Of a stretch of 64,000 nucleotides of DNA, positions 21,247 to 33,640 are shown in pieces. Source of the stretch: Pteria penguin (lineage: Eukaryota; Mollusca; Bivalvia; Pterioida; Pteriidae); contig CM068582.1 of NCBI GenBank assembly GCA_035048485.1, positions 12,903,501 to 12,967,500 on the forward strand. Reading direction: 5' to 3'. Position 1 is the first letter of the stretch, and each line of letters opens with the position of its first letter. The translations under genes and the position numbers were made by a program. Under the pieces are notes generated by a model. That model was not told the origin of the DNA, made no database searches, and saw only the letters and a list, made by a program, of their open reading frames with translations.

Positions 21247-23370
21247 GATAAGAGAGATATCAAAAGCAACAGGAGCTGATGGAAAATACAAAATATTTGT
21301 TAAGGGGACCTGTCTTATTTGATATAGGCTAATATAACAGGGTGTGATAAAAAAATTCACTTACTAATTTAATTTAAAAGTTTCTTGGGAGTCCTATCAT
21401 TGATGTACATGCATATAATCATATCTATGCTAACTAATAAATCAATCAAATGTAATGACTGATGTTGATTATTATAAAAATGTTTGATTCATCACAGTAT
21501 ACTTTGATGTTTTTCTCAATTATAAATCAGTCAATTATCCAACAATATTAAAGGTTGAAAATTTAAAATGTACATGTAATAGAAAGTCAAGGAAATGAAA
21601 ACTAAAAAGTAACTGATACAGTTTACCATCACTACATGTAACTGTGTATGATCTCCCATTGATAAAAAGTGTTACACAGAATCTTGTCTATGATCATGAC
21701 ATAGATGGAACTGTATGCATGATGCTTAAATGGAAATGTGGCCAGCATATCAAGTGCAAATAAGACCTGTACATGTATTTCAAGCCATTTAATACTTGCA
21801 CTTCTCACAGTTGCCACCAAAAACAATGATAAACTGCATTAGAAAATAAAATCCTGCCACAAAAACTACTATCAGTATAAGAGCTAAAGAGTTTATGTTT
21901 GTTAGAATATAAGTAATGGCTATATTAGTATTAATATTCATTGTACACTTTCACATGTACATGTACCATAAAATATTTTTTGTACATATATGTAATTACT
22001 GGTATGCTTTAGTCAAGTGTAGCCACTCCTTTGAATCGATATCAACTCTCCATAAATCTCAACATCACTTATGTAATTTGCCACAAACAGCTTATAATAT
22101 AGCTTTCATAATTTTTATAGGGCTAAATTCTCTAAATTTCCCCATAATGACCACACTTATTCTAATACTAGTAAAAGATCATAATATCTGCATACTCCAT
22201 GTGTGGGTGAGAATTCAATGTAAACTCTTAAACCAACTCTGATATTAGGAATCATCCTCTACAACAATCTCTCTATCCAAAATAAAAGTATCAACTTCTT
22301 CTTTTCTCCTCTTTCCATTTAGAAATATTTGCTGAAAATTGTGATATAACAATTTATTTTCATTAATGTACGAGGTATGACAGAGGTATTTACTAAGTTT
22401 AGAAATATGACATTATGATGATGATAACTGTATTTCGACTTCACTTTTTTCAAGTGGGAATGGAATAGTCAATATAAGTTTCTGTTGCACCAGTCTCCTT
22501 TGTAAGCAATGTTGCATAGGCATTATCAGCTGATAATTGTGGTAAAGGAATATATTGCTGTATGCATGTCTCAAGCAAATTACTATATGGAGTATGGAAG
22601 AGATGAAAAAAGTAGTCTTAGTAGATTAAGGTCCTTAACCATAGGCATAGTGAGAGAATGCCACTTGATCCTTGATAATCATGGATATTCAATGTGCATC
22701 TTGAATGGTGTATTGACACGTCATGTCAGGTTCATCATGAAGTATAATGCTCAATTCATGAGCACACTTGTAACCGCATAAATACTAATGTAAGAAAAAG
22801 ATAGGGAATATGCATAATGTCAGTTACATAATTTAATGTATCATTAAAAGAACAATTATTAATTATGTATCGGACTAACAATAAACATTAATGATAAATC
22901 ATCGAGCGCGAACTAACGAAAAACTTTGGCAGTCTAAGTCTTTCAATTTCACTGTTCATCACGGCCATCAGCTGTTCATTGCAACATTTCAAGTTTCACT
23001 CTGTCAACAGCTGTTTAAGTCGGACTACTCCTCGACAAATCTGCATAATTTCACCAATTGGTTTTTTTGGTATTCATAAGAAGTCACCTTTCTCTACTGG
23101 AGTTACTTTTAAAGTCTAAATCAATCAGTGAATCCGCTTTACGCGAGATCTATTTTCGAGTTGCACGGTAACAACAATCAACCGGAAGTAAGCATGAGCA
23201 AGGTTTTAGATTATAGCTACGTAAAATTCGAACCGTAACGGTAATTCGAAAATGGTCTATTGGCTCATAACGGTCACGTTAATACTTGGGCTATTTTTAT
23301 CCCGTCACCCTCAGATTTATACAAGGTTTTCGTGCGAGTTATCTTTCTTGTTGTCCTTGTCAACAACAAT

Positions 23371-23560
23371 GGCGGCGAAACGGTTGGCCAGTTTGGAAGC
23401 AGACGAGATTGAAAAGAAGAAATTGATGATAAATTCGAGAGAAACCGTCAGGAGAAATCACAAGGCGGCTAGATTGTTAAAGGCTTACTTGAAAGAAATT
23501 AACCAGGATCAACATTTCGAGGAATTTGATGCTCCGTCACACTTTGCTTTTGACGTAGTA
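23371..23560 (+). CDS. Putative first exon of a tyrosine-recombinase (Crypton/KIAA1958-like) gene
   Basis: Start context aacaacaatggcggcg. Encodes MAAKRLASLEADEIEKKK, then ETVRRNHKAARLLKAYLKE and FEEFDAPS. The block 'N.…A..LLKAYL.E.….FEEFDA' resembles the N-terminal SAM-like/core-binding start of Crypton-derived tyrosine recombinases that are abundant in bivalves. A donor candidate (gtagta/gtatgg) lies just after FAFDV. No catalytic domain (R…HxxR…Y) was recognised downstream on the plus strand, so this is either a 5' exon with distant partners or an orphaned remnant. Confidence 0.45.
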
Positions 23561-23636
23561 TGGTATGGTGTTGTTTGTCTATGTATTAGCCTCCTGCATG
23601 CTATCATTATAGGTCATCGGTGGGGTAAATTCGTTA

Positions 23637-23903
23637 TCTAGTCATCTAGTGACGCGGTACGGGATGATCCCGGGTCACTAGGTTTTATACCGAGCTCGGC
23701 TTCGAATCTTCCGGCATAAAACCTAGTGATCCGGGATCATCCCGTACCGGGTCACTAGATCACTAGGCATCGCCTCGCCCGGTATAAAACCTAGTGAACT
23801 GGGATCATCCCGTAACGGGTCACTAGATGACTAAGCATCGCCCCGCCCGGTATAAAACCTAGTGACCCGAGATCATCCCGTACCGGGTCACTAGATGACT
23901 AGG
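23637..23903. repeat. Nested palindromic repeat array
   Basis: GC-rich block in AT-rich DNA. An inverted pair (about 23648-23694 and 23716-23765) with a short loop is followed by two more direct copies of the right arm, spaced about 77-80 bp ('cggtataaaacctagtga' … 'cgggtcactagatga'). Inside each arm is the palindrome gggatcatccc, flanked by ctagtgaccc/cgggtcactag arms, so each unit can itself fold as a hairpin. Confidence 0.85.
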
Positions 23904-24431
23904 TAACTAATAATATCCATACTCCTTTCTTGCAGTTGAAATAATTACAAACCAGTAATGGCTAAAGGACTTATAGCTTCGCAATCGCAGTCCGGAGTAG
24001 ATTCATAAGAAATCATTCCTGTATTCTTCTTTCAATTACATTTTGCAGGGTACAAATCATACTTGCTTCTTCATGTTCGTTTGTACAAAATTCAGTTTAC
24101 ATTTTTGGGGTATTTATCCTTTTATTTTAATGTATCATTATTTTCGTTACAGCATCAAATGTTCTTCAAATATTTTATTTCTGTATAAAGAGACGTTTAA
24201 GTTTTATATAATCACTGAATGTCTCGTTAGGAAACAGCGATTTTAAACAATGCATTTAATGTTTCTATATAGACATTTGTAATTTTAAATTATGTGTAAA
24301 CTGATGAGATTGTTCATCACATTAACGTGGAAAGGCAGGGATACGGAAATACATGTATATGTAAGCCAACTGTATGCCGTCTTTCTAACCCCACCAAATA
24401 AAATAAAATAAAAGAAACAAAATTATCGTAC

Positions 24432-24578
24432 TTATCGTGGTAGTAGGATGCAGGCATCCATAAACTGGGGAGCAAAGCATTTCAAGTTTACAATCACATT
24501 TCTGAGTACAAAACAGTCCATAATAATTCTGAGGGCACGTTGATGAACAATTGTCGCCATATGTGCCAAGTGGACAAG
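24432..24578 (-). CDS. MEGF-like receptor cluster: EGF exon of upstream set
   Basis: A 147-nt phase 1-1 exon, acceptor ctttcag, donor a|gtacga (weaker than the others). CPLGTYGDNCSSTC, YYGLFCTQKCDC, LCSPVYGC, all eight cysteines. It joins the 47-nt exon at 26587-26633 upstream. Confidence 0.87.
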   Translation of the reverse strand, partial: LVHLAHMATIVHQRALRIIMDCFVLRNVIVNLKCFAPQFMDACILLPR

Positions 24579-26586
24579 CTGAAAGATGAAAATATTAATG
24601 AAACACTGTCCTTATATCATGTCTATAAAACACGACTTGTCAAAATCAAAATGACCTCCTAGTGATCCAGATACATGTATAATGGTTATCAGTAAAATAA
24701 AATGTAATTGCAATGTATGCATTTTCATTTGTTATACAGTACTTTTCACTTTATTTATTTGAATTATACATTGATGTAGAAGAGCAGAAATGCTCAGGGA
24801 GGAAGTCAATGATCCATTGTGATATTATAAGAAAAAGCTTCCAATAGATCAAGTAAAGTCATTTTATTTCATAAAACCCCTTCATAAAACTAGCTAAAAC
24901 TCTTAATTCGTATACATGTACATGTATATCATATGTGACCGGTTTCTAAAATGTATAGATTATATAATAGTGACTGAAAGCCCGATGACCTTTTACACAT
25001 ATTTTATATACATCTGCATGAAACTTCATACAAGTACTAATTATAAAACGCAATAAGGCTTGCAAGAGTACAGAAAGATGCGGGTGCCTTATAGATATTA
25101 TTTAGAACATCTTTGAAGGCAGGGCCTGCTAGTTTTGGGGTATCCAGGTCGAAGGTCAAGGTCAAAGTTGACTAAGAACTATTCCGTCCGCCAATTTGCA
25201 ACCCCTTTTTTGCCCTTCGATGGCACCAATGGTTATTAACTTAAAACTTTAGATTTCATATACAAAACGAGAAAGATGAGACGCATTATGTACAATGAGA
25301 TGCAATTTCGATTGGTTTTTCTAAGGGTAAATGATAAACTCGACCGTCTTTTTTCAAGGAAAGACTATAAAGCGAGGTGGACCAAGGTATGGGTTGTTTT
25401 CCTTCCATGAACCATGCAACAGAAAGCTTCGTGTAGTAGATATTGATTCATTTGAGCGGGAACTGTCCCAAGCAACATACTATCTATCTGGTTTATAATA
25501 TAATAAAAGTGGACTATAAGTTGTTGTCAAGTTGTGTTTTTTTATTATTTTTTTTTAAATTCAATTACTTGTTGCTGCACTTGGATCTCATGATGTGTGT
25601 TGTCCTCTGTATTCAATCATATGTATATCAATAATAGCATCACAACCTCCTTGTTATGAACATTTCCAAAATAAATCTATGTAAAAATATAGATGTTGAA
25701 ACTTTTTAGAACATTTCATTTATCAAAACAAAATAGGCCATAATGCAATATTTACTGTCCCTTGTCCTTTACGGCAAAAGCGTCTTTTGTGTGTGTGTTT
25801 ACTCGAATGATTTGTTTGCATCTATCTAAATAGAACTTCATATAAATATCCTACGACACTCTCTTGTACTAGGTTGATATATTTTTTGCTTTGTTTCGCT
25901 TTGTTTTGGGGTATTATTTTGACTTGGCTCGTTCCTTTTTATCAAACATCTTAATAGTCCTCAGATGGGAAGTGACATAAAACAAAGAACAATGAACTCA
26001 GCATTCACAATATTTCGGTCTCCTGACATTCTTCCAGTGAATTTTATTGGTATTGGTGGCTTAAGTTATTGTTCTTCGTTCCCTTTTAAATTGCGTCAAT
26101 CAGCGACGCAGTGAGCAGAGTAAATTACAATAAACACCCTACTAATTCTAGAAAATATTCTAGGATTCCAAGTGGGAGCACACCGATTACAATACGCCAG
26201 AAACACTGAAAAGCTAAAATCATCTGCCTTTATCAAGTGATCAAAACGAGTTAGATAGATAACCATGCAAAACCAATCACTGTATCATGTATGCTTCAAA
26301 ATAATTTATTCCGGACCATACATTGCATAGTGATGAATTTCACTTGGCTGAGAAATTAACATCGAATACTTCACTTTGTTAGGGGCAAAACTTTTCATTT
26401 TGACTTCCCACTAGAAAATTGGAATTGTTGACCATATATATTGTTAAATACCATCAATTAAATTTAGGGTATTAGTTCTATGTACTATAAAGTTTTAACA
26501 GTTCAGTTTTGTGTCAGTAAACTAATTGTTTAACTAGTTATTTTACTTCTTGTTGTTATTATTGTTTAATATTAAAGGTGACTTAC

Positions 26587-26633
26587 GATCGCATCCATCA
26601 CTCTCTTCGTTGTAAGTGTAATTTCTACAGCAA
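26587..26633 (-). CDS. MEGF-like receptor cluster: CC-x-NYTYN exon of upstream set
   Basis: A 47-nt exon, phase 2 in and 1 out, acceptor gttttag, donor c|gtaagt. Encodes CCRNYTYNEESDGCD. It fits directly after the signal-peptide exon at 31716-31780 (which ends in phase 2) without a 61-nt extension exon. The 24.6-26.5 kb intron is AT-rich with nothing recognised. Confidence 0.72.
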
Positions 26634-26779
26634 CTAAAACACAAAAGTACTCAAATATTATCTCATGACATGCAATGTCCTGCCGTCAAAGTAATCAAAG
26701 AAATGTATTGTACGTGTAATATCCATATAATTCCATTTACTGTAACTACAATGAAGAAACACACAGGATATTAGGGGGA

Positions 26780-26906
26780 TTTTTGTTTTTTGGGGTTTTT
26801 GTTTGTATTTGTTTTTGTTTGTTTTTTTTTTTTTGTTTTACTTTGTTTTCTTTGGGGTTTTTGTGTGTGTGTGTGGTGGTGGTGGTGGTGGTGGTGGGGG
26901 GGGGTT
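26780..26906. repeat. T/G-rich low-complexity tract with (GT)n(GGT)n
   Basis: Runs of T with G, then gtgtgtgt, ggtggt repeats and a G9 run. No coding meaning. Confidence 0.9.
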
Positions 26907-27129
26907 ATTATTATTCAGTCCTTGGAAAAACATCATTCAAGCTTGAGGTAAGTTGAGGAACTTTGGAGCAGGAACACAGCAATCTTTATCTAGGATTATA
27001 AAGTTGATAATTTAAAAAACATTAAACTTCTAAAGGCCATGGGAAACACTGAGAGCTCCAGATTCGGCGTATGGATCCAGGGTTCATATCCCGAAGATCA
27101 TTCGTCAATGACCAGTCGAAACAGTATGA

Positions 27130-27345
27130 ATGAAGTCTACGATTATTTCAAGAAGATTGTGACGATATTTGCATTATGCATTGCATAGAAATTTATATTG
27201 TTACAACGGACCCACCCAAAGCACTGAGGGATCTTGCCACGCCTACTGTGACACGGGGCATCGGCTTGTACTTTCATCTGAAAGACAATACACCGGTGTA
27301 CCTGCGGCATGAGTCGATCAGAAGCCGAGCATCTCATGGTCAATG
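27130..27345 (-). mobile_element. SINE fragment (body/tail domain)
   Basis: The minus strand shares with the SINE at 30951-31194 the order 'gtcttt(c)c.gatga…', '…cagtagg(c/t)gtggca', 'aagatccct' and 'tgctt..ggtgggtcc'. The tRNA-like head is not recognisable. Short ORFs on both strands here are repeat-derived. Confidence 0.65.
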
Positions 27346-27448
27346 GGCCACACAGTTTAATTGAGGTCCTGTGTCACGGTATGCGTAAGACATTCAGCAA
27401 TGCTTTGTTTTGGTCCGTTGCATCCAGAAGTTTGAACACGGAATTAGG

Positions 27449-27735
27449 TTGAAATGAAGCCGTCATTTAAGTGTAATTATCTCAGTTGACTCAGATTTCA
27501 AACACATAAAAAAAGCCAGAAGAGATGTCTGTTTCGATGCTAAATATCTGCCATAAGTTATCAAGTAAAAATCTGGGATATCGATCATATATCCATAACA
27601 TGGATTTAGATTGAAATGAAACCGTTATTTAAGTGTAATTATTTCAGTTGACAAGATTTAAAAAAAAAAAAACCCCAAAAAACCGGCAGTGATGTCTGTT
27701 TCGACCCTGAATATCTTACATAACTTATCAAACAA
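27449..27735. repeat. Diverged direct duplication, period 162 bp
   Basis: 'ttgaaatgaagccgtcattt' at 27449 and 'ttgaaatgaaaccgttattt' at 27611 begin two copies that continue through 'gatgtctgtttcga' and 'atatct..cataa.ttatcaa'. 27740-30790 beyond it is AT-rich and no gene was recognised. Confidence 0.7.
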
Positions 27736-30700
27736 CTCCAAGCAAGACAAAACGACACTATACGTATAATATAATAAATTACGGATTACGGTTAAAACAG
27801 AGATGGGATAAGGTGAAATGGAGGAGTAAGCATACAATGCCGACCGGTGATAACCGCCATGATGCACTAAGTATATGCAAATCAGTATTATTGGCAGCCA
27901 CAAAGTGAAACGGCACAACCGTAGTCACAGTCGATAAATGTCATGATCCGTACAGAACAGCATCTTAAAGTGGTAATGTAGACGGTCTTATTACTCTGAA
28001 GTAAGTAAGTCATGTCGGACAACGATCTAAATCATGAGCAAATAAGGCCTTTATTTACATTGTAAAATTTGATTAATGTAGACTTAAGACATTTGAGAAA
28101 CATGAACGCCATATGAATGTGATAAAGAAAAGTTAACAATGGGGAAACGAAACTCATACCGTTAGTCATAAAGTGAAGTACTAAGCCTATCATCTCGGTC
28201 AATATCGAGTAGAAGATCAAATATTGGATTATATAGTGCTTTATTTTCTACTTTATTGAGATATATTCTATTTACGTATGTATTAAGGTATTTATTTCTA
28301 TTTTTCTTCATTTACAAAGTATAATTTATTTAAAAATATGACATAAGATAAATATAAATGCGGCAAATTTCCAAGAACGGATAATCATAAACATACGTTT
28401 TTTCCTTTCTTTTTAACCACTTTTTTAATTTTATTTTTTTCCCAATAAATGTATGTTGAAAATAATTGATTATACAAAACTCATAAAGGAATTTAGGTGC
28501 TTATATACATTGTTAATGTATTTAAACGTTCTTACTAAACCTGAATAGCAAACAGAAAAGCATTATCTAGAAGCGAAATATGTTTTAATTTTATTGTTAT
28601 TATCACTGTTATTACCATGGAAGGTAGTTTTCTCTTTCTGTTAAGTTTTGAATACAGTAGAATATACCTATACCTCTCGATTATCAAATTTATCTGTTGT
28701 TCATACTCCTACTTTTAAATTAACATGTAAAACAGCAAGAGACAAAACGGCATTTTTTATACAAAATTTAAAGGGCTGTTTTCTAGTTCGTTTTTCACTT
28801 AATCATGCATGTGTGCCAGTCATTGATTGCATAAAGTATAAGTAGATAATCACAAAACCGCCGATGATACCGAACAAGAGAATCCCATTTGTTGGCATGT
28901 ATGAAACGTTGCAGTACTAATTATTATCTATCTGTGTGGTAATTGATATAATAATTGCAAGAGACATGGAATCTACTTGAACGTATAGCCTTCCTGTGCA
29001 CTCCACCACATACTCGACTCTAGTATGCTGTATATTTTTAATACGAATGTATTTCCTTATTCTATCTACTTTGTATATGATATTTAGGTAAAGGCAATTA
29101 TTTGAGACTAGATGAGCAATTGCACTACATAAAAATACCATTTACTCAAAACTTTTATCACACCTGTAGTTAGAATTATTCAACAAAAATGAACTATTGA
29201 AGGGGAATCTATCCCTCGGAAAATTCTAGTGAAAAATACTTGCTTTCTTTGTTTGATGGATTGGTGGTGTCAAAATTTTGGGTCTTAACATGCTTAATTC
29301 ATATGCTGAGTTTGCATTCCACAACCAGTTTTATGTAAATCAGCAGACTACAAACACTTCGTATTTGTACTTTAATGTCTCTCAGGCATGGTTCAATATC
29401 AACCTCAAGATGCATCACATGTGATGTGATATTTAGAGTGCTGATAATGTAAAAATATGTGCAAATCTCTTTCTTGTTTTATTATTCTACACTATCATAT
29501 GAACTCATTAAACAAAAACAATATGCATGTATCTAGGTAAGATTTCGTGCAAAGTAAAATTTTATTACTATACCCCTATTTTCCCCCAAATCACTGTAAA
29601 ACAATAAGGGGTCAACTCTTGTAGGGATGAATTTTATGTGTGTTTCATCATTTTACACTTCACTCTTTCTACAATATCATATGTTTCTTTGAACGTACGT
29701 ATTTTATACAACCATTCTACATATAAAAATAAGCAAAATAAAGAAACACAACACCACTCTCTTCTTTTAACACCAAATTGGTGCAAATAAATCCTATGGT
29801 TTGGTAAGTTATGAAAAATCAGAAATATGTTTAATACCATTTTTTCTTACTGCTGTGCTATGCATGCTATTTTTACGAAAACAAATCAACAGAGTTTATT
29901 TCCCCTTCCTTCTGACGGAACATATATGACGTCACTCAAGGATCGAAAACCTTGAAGTGAATATATGCACAAGCTTTCACCGAAGGCACACTTGAAAACA
30001 TTTTATTTCGTTCATTGAATTTGATCCGACCTAATTTAATCAATTTCAATGAATATGATGTCCATTTTCCATGTTTTTAGACTTTCTTTCGAAAGTGGAC
30101 CTAAGCAATGAAGGAAAATAGTCAGTCCTCCTCCCTGCCTATATAGTTTGTCAGCACCGATCATACGCATACTTTAATTTTCACTTCAATTTTAAGTTAT
30201 TTTGCAAATGCAATGACTTAAAACATATGATAAAGAGTAGTTATATATTTTCAGTATAGTCAGTAAAGTGGAATTTATGGCTGTGCTGCATCACATGATA
30301 CATCTTTAATTTGATAGTCATTCACGAAGAGAAAAACTTTTAATCTAAGTACATCTACATGATCTGATTGAAATTAATAAAGAACATCAGGTCCGTGTGA
30401 TAAAATTATAACCGCACTACGACAGCCCATATCGTAAACAGAAATACTTAATCAACATAAGTAAGTTGATTGAAAATTAAGTAAAAAGGAACAATTCACA
30501 GATGAACATATTAATAGTAAATTTTCACCATTCATTTTCCATTAGAGAACCCAAGGGATACGGTAAATTTTAACAACCCCACCCAAAAGTACAATTTATT
30601 TCAAAATTGTTTGATGTGTTCTGCTACGTAGAATCTTTATAGTTTTTTGCAGGTTTTGAATGGTTCTATTGTTGAGTTTGATCTAGATCCATTTTCAAAA

Positions 30701-30793
30701 GTAACCACGTGAGCAAGTAGGATACAAATATGGGACTAACAATGATTTTTGAACGGCATTGTCATATGCATGCATTAAATGTTCTTTTTATTA

Positions 30794-30798
<5 letters not shown>

Positions 30799-30861
<63 letters not shown>
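30799..30861. repeat. (TA)n microsatellite
   Basis: About 31 uninterrupted TA units. Confidence 0.97.
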
Positions 30862-30864
<3 letters not shown>

Positions 30865-30938
30865 TCACTTTACGCAAATTTGATAAGTTTATACTCTCAA
30901 CATTAAGCATGCAGTACTATGTACTGTAATATGACACC

Positions 30939-31206
30939 GAAGTACGTAAGAAGCCGGTGTGACCTAGTGGATAAGGTACTCGGCTCGTGGTCGAGAGGTC
31001 CTGGATTCGACTCCCGCCCTGGGGATCTGTCTTCCGGATGAGACAGTAAAAAGCGAGGTCCCCTTTCATAGTAGGTGTGGCATGTAAAAGATCCCTAACT
31101 GCTTCGGGTGGGTCCATTGCAAAGGTCTAAATTTGTATGCAATGGTGATGTCGTTACCATATACGTGAAATAATCAATATTCAATTAATCAACCCAAGTA
31201 GGTAAG
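30939..31206 (+). mobile_element. tRNA-derived SINE
   Basis: Head at 30953-31017 with an A-box-like tgacctagtggataagg and B-box-like ggattcgactcc, the two internal pol III promoter elements. A conserved body follows (ccggatgagacag … ggtgtggcatg … aagatccct … tgcttcgggtgggtcc) and an AT-rich tail. Probable target-site duplications gaagtacgtaag (30939-30950) and caagtaggtaag (31195-31206). The body is reminiscent of molluscan SINE families with a shared central domain; the exact family is not assigned. Confidence 0.75.
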
Positions 31207-31715
31207 TAATTAAAACACATAGGTCCATATATATATAACTTTCGGGATCAAACTTGGAGAAAAATGCATTTGAAACAAGCAGAAAGATGCGTTAGACGCC
31301 GTTTACGTTGCTTTTATGACTTCAGAACATTTGCAAAATGAAACCATGTTTTAAAGGGTTTTAATATTTATTGATGAACGATATGATGTATCACTTAAGA
31401 AAAAACTTCTTGAATCGTTTAAAGGGAAAATTGATTGAATATTATACCAATGTATATTTCAATTTTACAAGGCACCGACTTTTTTCATAAATATTCAGAT
31501 TGATCAACATGCACAGACTAGAGTCATGTATGCTGTGGATGCATAGATTTGCCACATTTGTTGTTCCTGTGAAATCCTGTACAATCTCAATAAAAAAAAT
31601 TAAGAAAGTCTTTCATATACCTATGTATATATATTTAACAAAATGTTATACATTTGGGATAGATATGACAGTGATATATAAGAAGAATAAAATATATTTT
31701 GAAAACAATACATAC

Positions 31716-31780
31716 CCATCACATTCATTCCCAATGGTGCCTACCACTCCAATAGCGAGTAAGTATATCAGTATCAACAT
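31716..31780 (-). CDS. Signal-peptide exon of the MEGF-like cluster
   Basis: Coding part of a first exon from ATG (31780-31778) to donor gg|gtatgt. Encodes MLILIYLLAIGVVGTIG followed by NECDG: a typical short signal peptide with a likely cut after the VVGT/IG region, then one Cys. It ends in phase 2, matching the 47-nt CC exon at 26587-26633 (…NECDG|CCRNY). It cannot splice in frame to the 61-nt exons, which need phase 1. It is the only convincing secretory start found for the cluster. Confidence 0.6.
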
Positions 31781-32469
31781 TGCAACACTTCTCTTTGTTT
31801 TTGAAACATTCCAACATTTCTCTTGAGATCCGGTTGGTTCAATATTTGAATGAGGAAGTAGTATGTATGGCATATCCCATAGTTCATTATTTTCCATTCC
31901 GGAATTTAGATCAAGTGATAAAGTGAAATTTGACATGCAATTTTTAAAGACATAATTATCTTTTTTTAACAAAGAGAGTATAGGGAAGAAAAAACCCCGA
32001 AAAAACAAACAAAAATAAAAAGCACAAACACAGACACACCAACACAGAGAGCCTACTACATAATATGATTATTACGAGGGATTAGTGATGAAGTCATGGC
32101 CACTTATACATGGTAAAAACTAGTGGTAAGTAGTGAAAACCCTATTGCCTCTTTGTGGCGGTGACCAGTATTTTTTTCGAGGCCGTACCGCATTTACATG
32201 GTGGTAGCCATGTTTTGTGGCGAATAATTCGGTACATGTTCAGCTCAGACTACCTACCATCTCATTTAGACAAAAGAAAAGTTAGAAACGTAAACGAATT
32301 CGATCGACGTCAGTGTAAAATTAAGACTGAAAGTCTATTTTAACTGTATAAAAGTGTATGAATTATAATCATAATTGATTTGCACGTTTAAAATGTCATT
32401 ACATATATACGATATTACAGACAGCGTTCCAATGTCAAAGTAAAATTTGATATGTAAACAGAACCCACG

Positions 32470-32510
32470 TAGTAGTAGTAGTAGTAGTAGTAGTACTAGT
32501 AGTAGTAGTA
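32470..32510. repeat. (TAG)n trinucleotide repeat
   Basis: About 13 units of tag/gta with one interruption (tactag). 31781-34700 otherwise holds AT-rich DNA, poly-C/poly-A runs at 33889-33925 and a repeat-like stretch at 33130-33620. Confidence 0.95.
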
Positions 32511-33129
32511 ATCAACAATAATAATTAAATAATAAGAAGAAGAGGAATAGAGGTTTAGGAATGACACCCTTAGGCCACAACTATTCTTTCGTTCGTCGTT
32601 CCTGCTTCCGTTTTTCTTTGGTCAAAATATTTTTAAAATAAGCACTTCGCTGCTTTTGCTTCGGGATCAACTTTCCAATCTTTTCGAAGCAGAAGTCAAT
32701 TCGCTAGACAAAATTAAAAAAAAATGTATATCGAAAATAGATAAAAAATAAATAAAAAAAAATTACGAATCACGAAATGCATAAGAGAGGAGACTTGTTC
32801 AAATTGCAGTGTGTGAATAAAAATTATTTGCTGGATGACAATCAGGAATATAATAAAAGCCTCTATGATGATTTCTTATCGTGTATCCTCTGCGTTGATC
32901 ATGAAGAAATAAGGTGATTGAGGCAAAAACTTGGGGAACATTTCTTTAAAAACATTTTGAACATTTTGTTTGATGTGTGACTTTCAACTTTTCCATATCT
33001 ATTCATTTTTATGCCCCTGGATTGATGGATCTGGGGCAATCTGTTTTTGATCTGTCTGTTTGTTGGTTTGTCTGTTGTCAACTTTAAACTTCGCCATAAA
33101 TTTTGAATTGTGAGAGATAGAGAATTGGT

Positions 33130-33640
33130 ACAGTTGGGTGCAGTCCTAACCTTACATTCAGGTGCACTTGACAAGTGCACTTAAAGTTTAGTTTTTCGTC
33201 CTGAAAACCAGTCGTAAAGTTTAGTCAAGTGCACTTGATATCAAGTTTACTTTAAAGTAATTCCGTCTTTAGGTTTACTATAACGTGACACCAAGTTTAC
33301 TTTTCAAGTTTGTTTATTACAATTATCCAGTTTCGTATAACACGATAGAAATACCTAACTGTATTTGGCATGTTTACTCCACTAATAAAGCCCATTTAAA
33401 TTACACCAAGGCCAATGACTTCATGACCTTTGACTTTGACCTACATATGTACATTTCAAAATTTACCAATTTGAACCATGAGATATAGAGACTTCATATT
33501 TGGCATGCATACTCCTCTAATATAGCCCTTTTTAATTGCACTTAGATAACTGACCATGTGACCTTGACCATAACCTATGACCTACATTTCAAATTTTGAT
33601 TGACGTTTGTCGCGGAGGAGCACTCATGTTTCACAAACAC
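33130..33640. repeat. Dispersed-repeat-like stretch with 'gaccttgacc' motifs
   Basis: Holds the short inverted motif 'aagtgcacttgacaagtgcactt', then two units each with 'catgaccttgac…acctac…catttcaaa' and 'catatttggcatg…tactcc.ctaat..agccc' about 150 bp apart. Similar wording to the array at 48.5-49.7 kb suggests a dispersed family. No coding meaning seen. Confidence 0.5.

Noticed and set aside
21916..22242. 108-residue hydrophobic ORF
   Set aside because: AT-rich composition gives runs of I/F/Y/H; no start context, splice support or motif.
27041..27120. Possible tRNA-like B box 'gggttcatatcccg'
   Set aside because: No matching A box or stems, and the nearby SINE body is on the other strand.
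30953..31020. tRNA-like sequence on the plus strand
   Set aside because: Head of another SINE; acceptor stem does not close and the SINE body follows directly.
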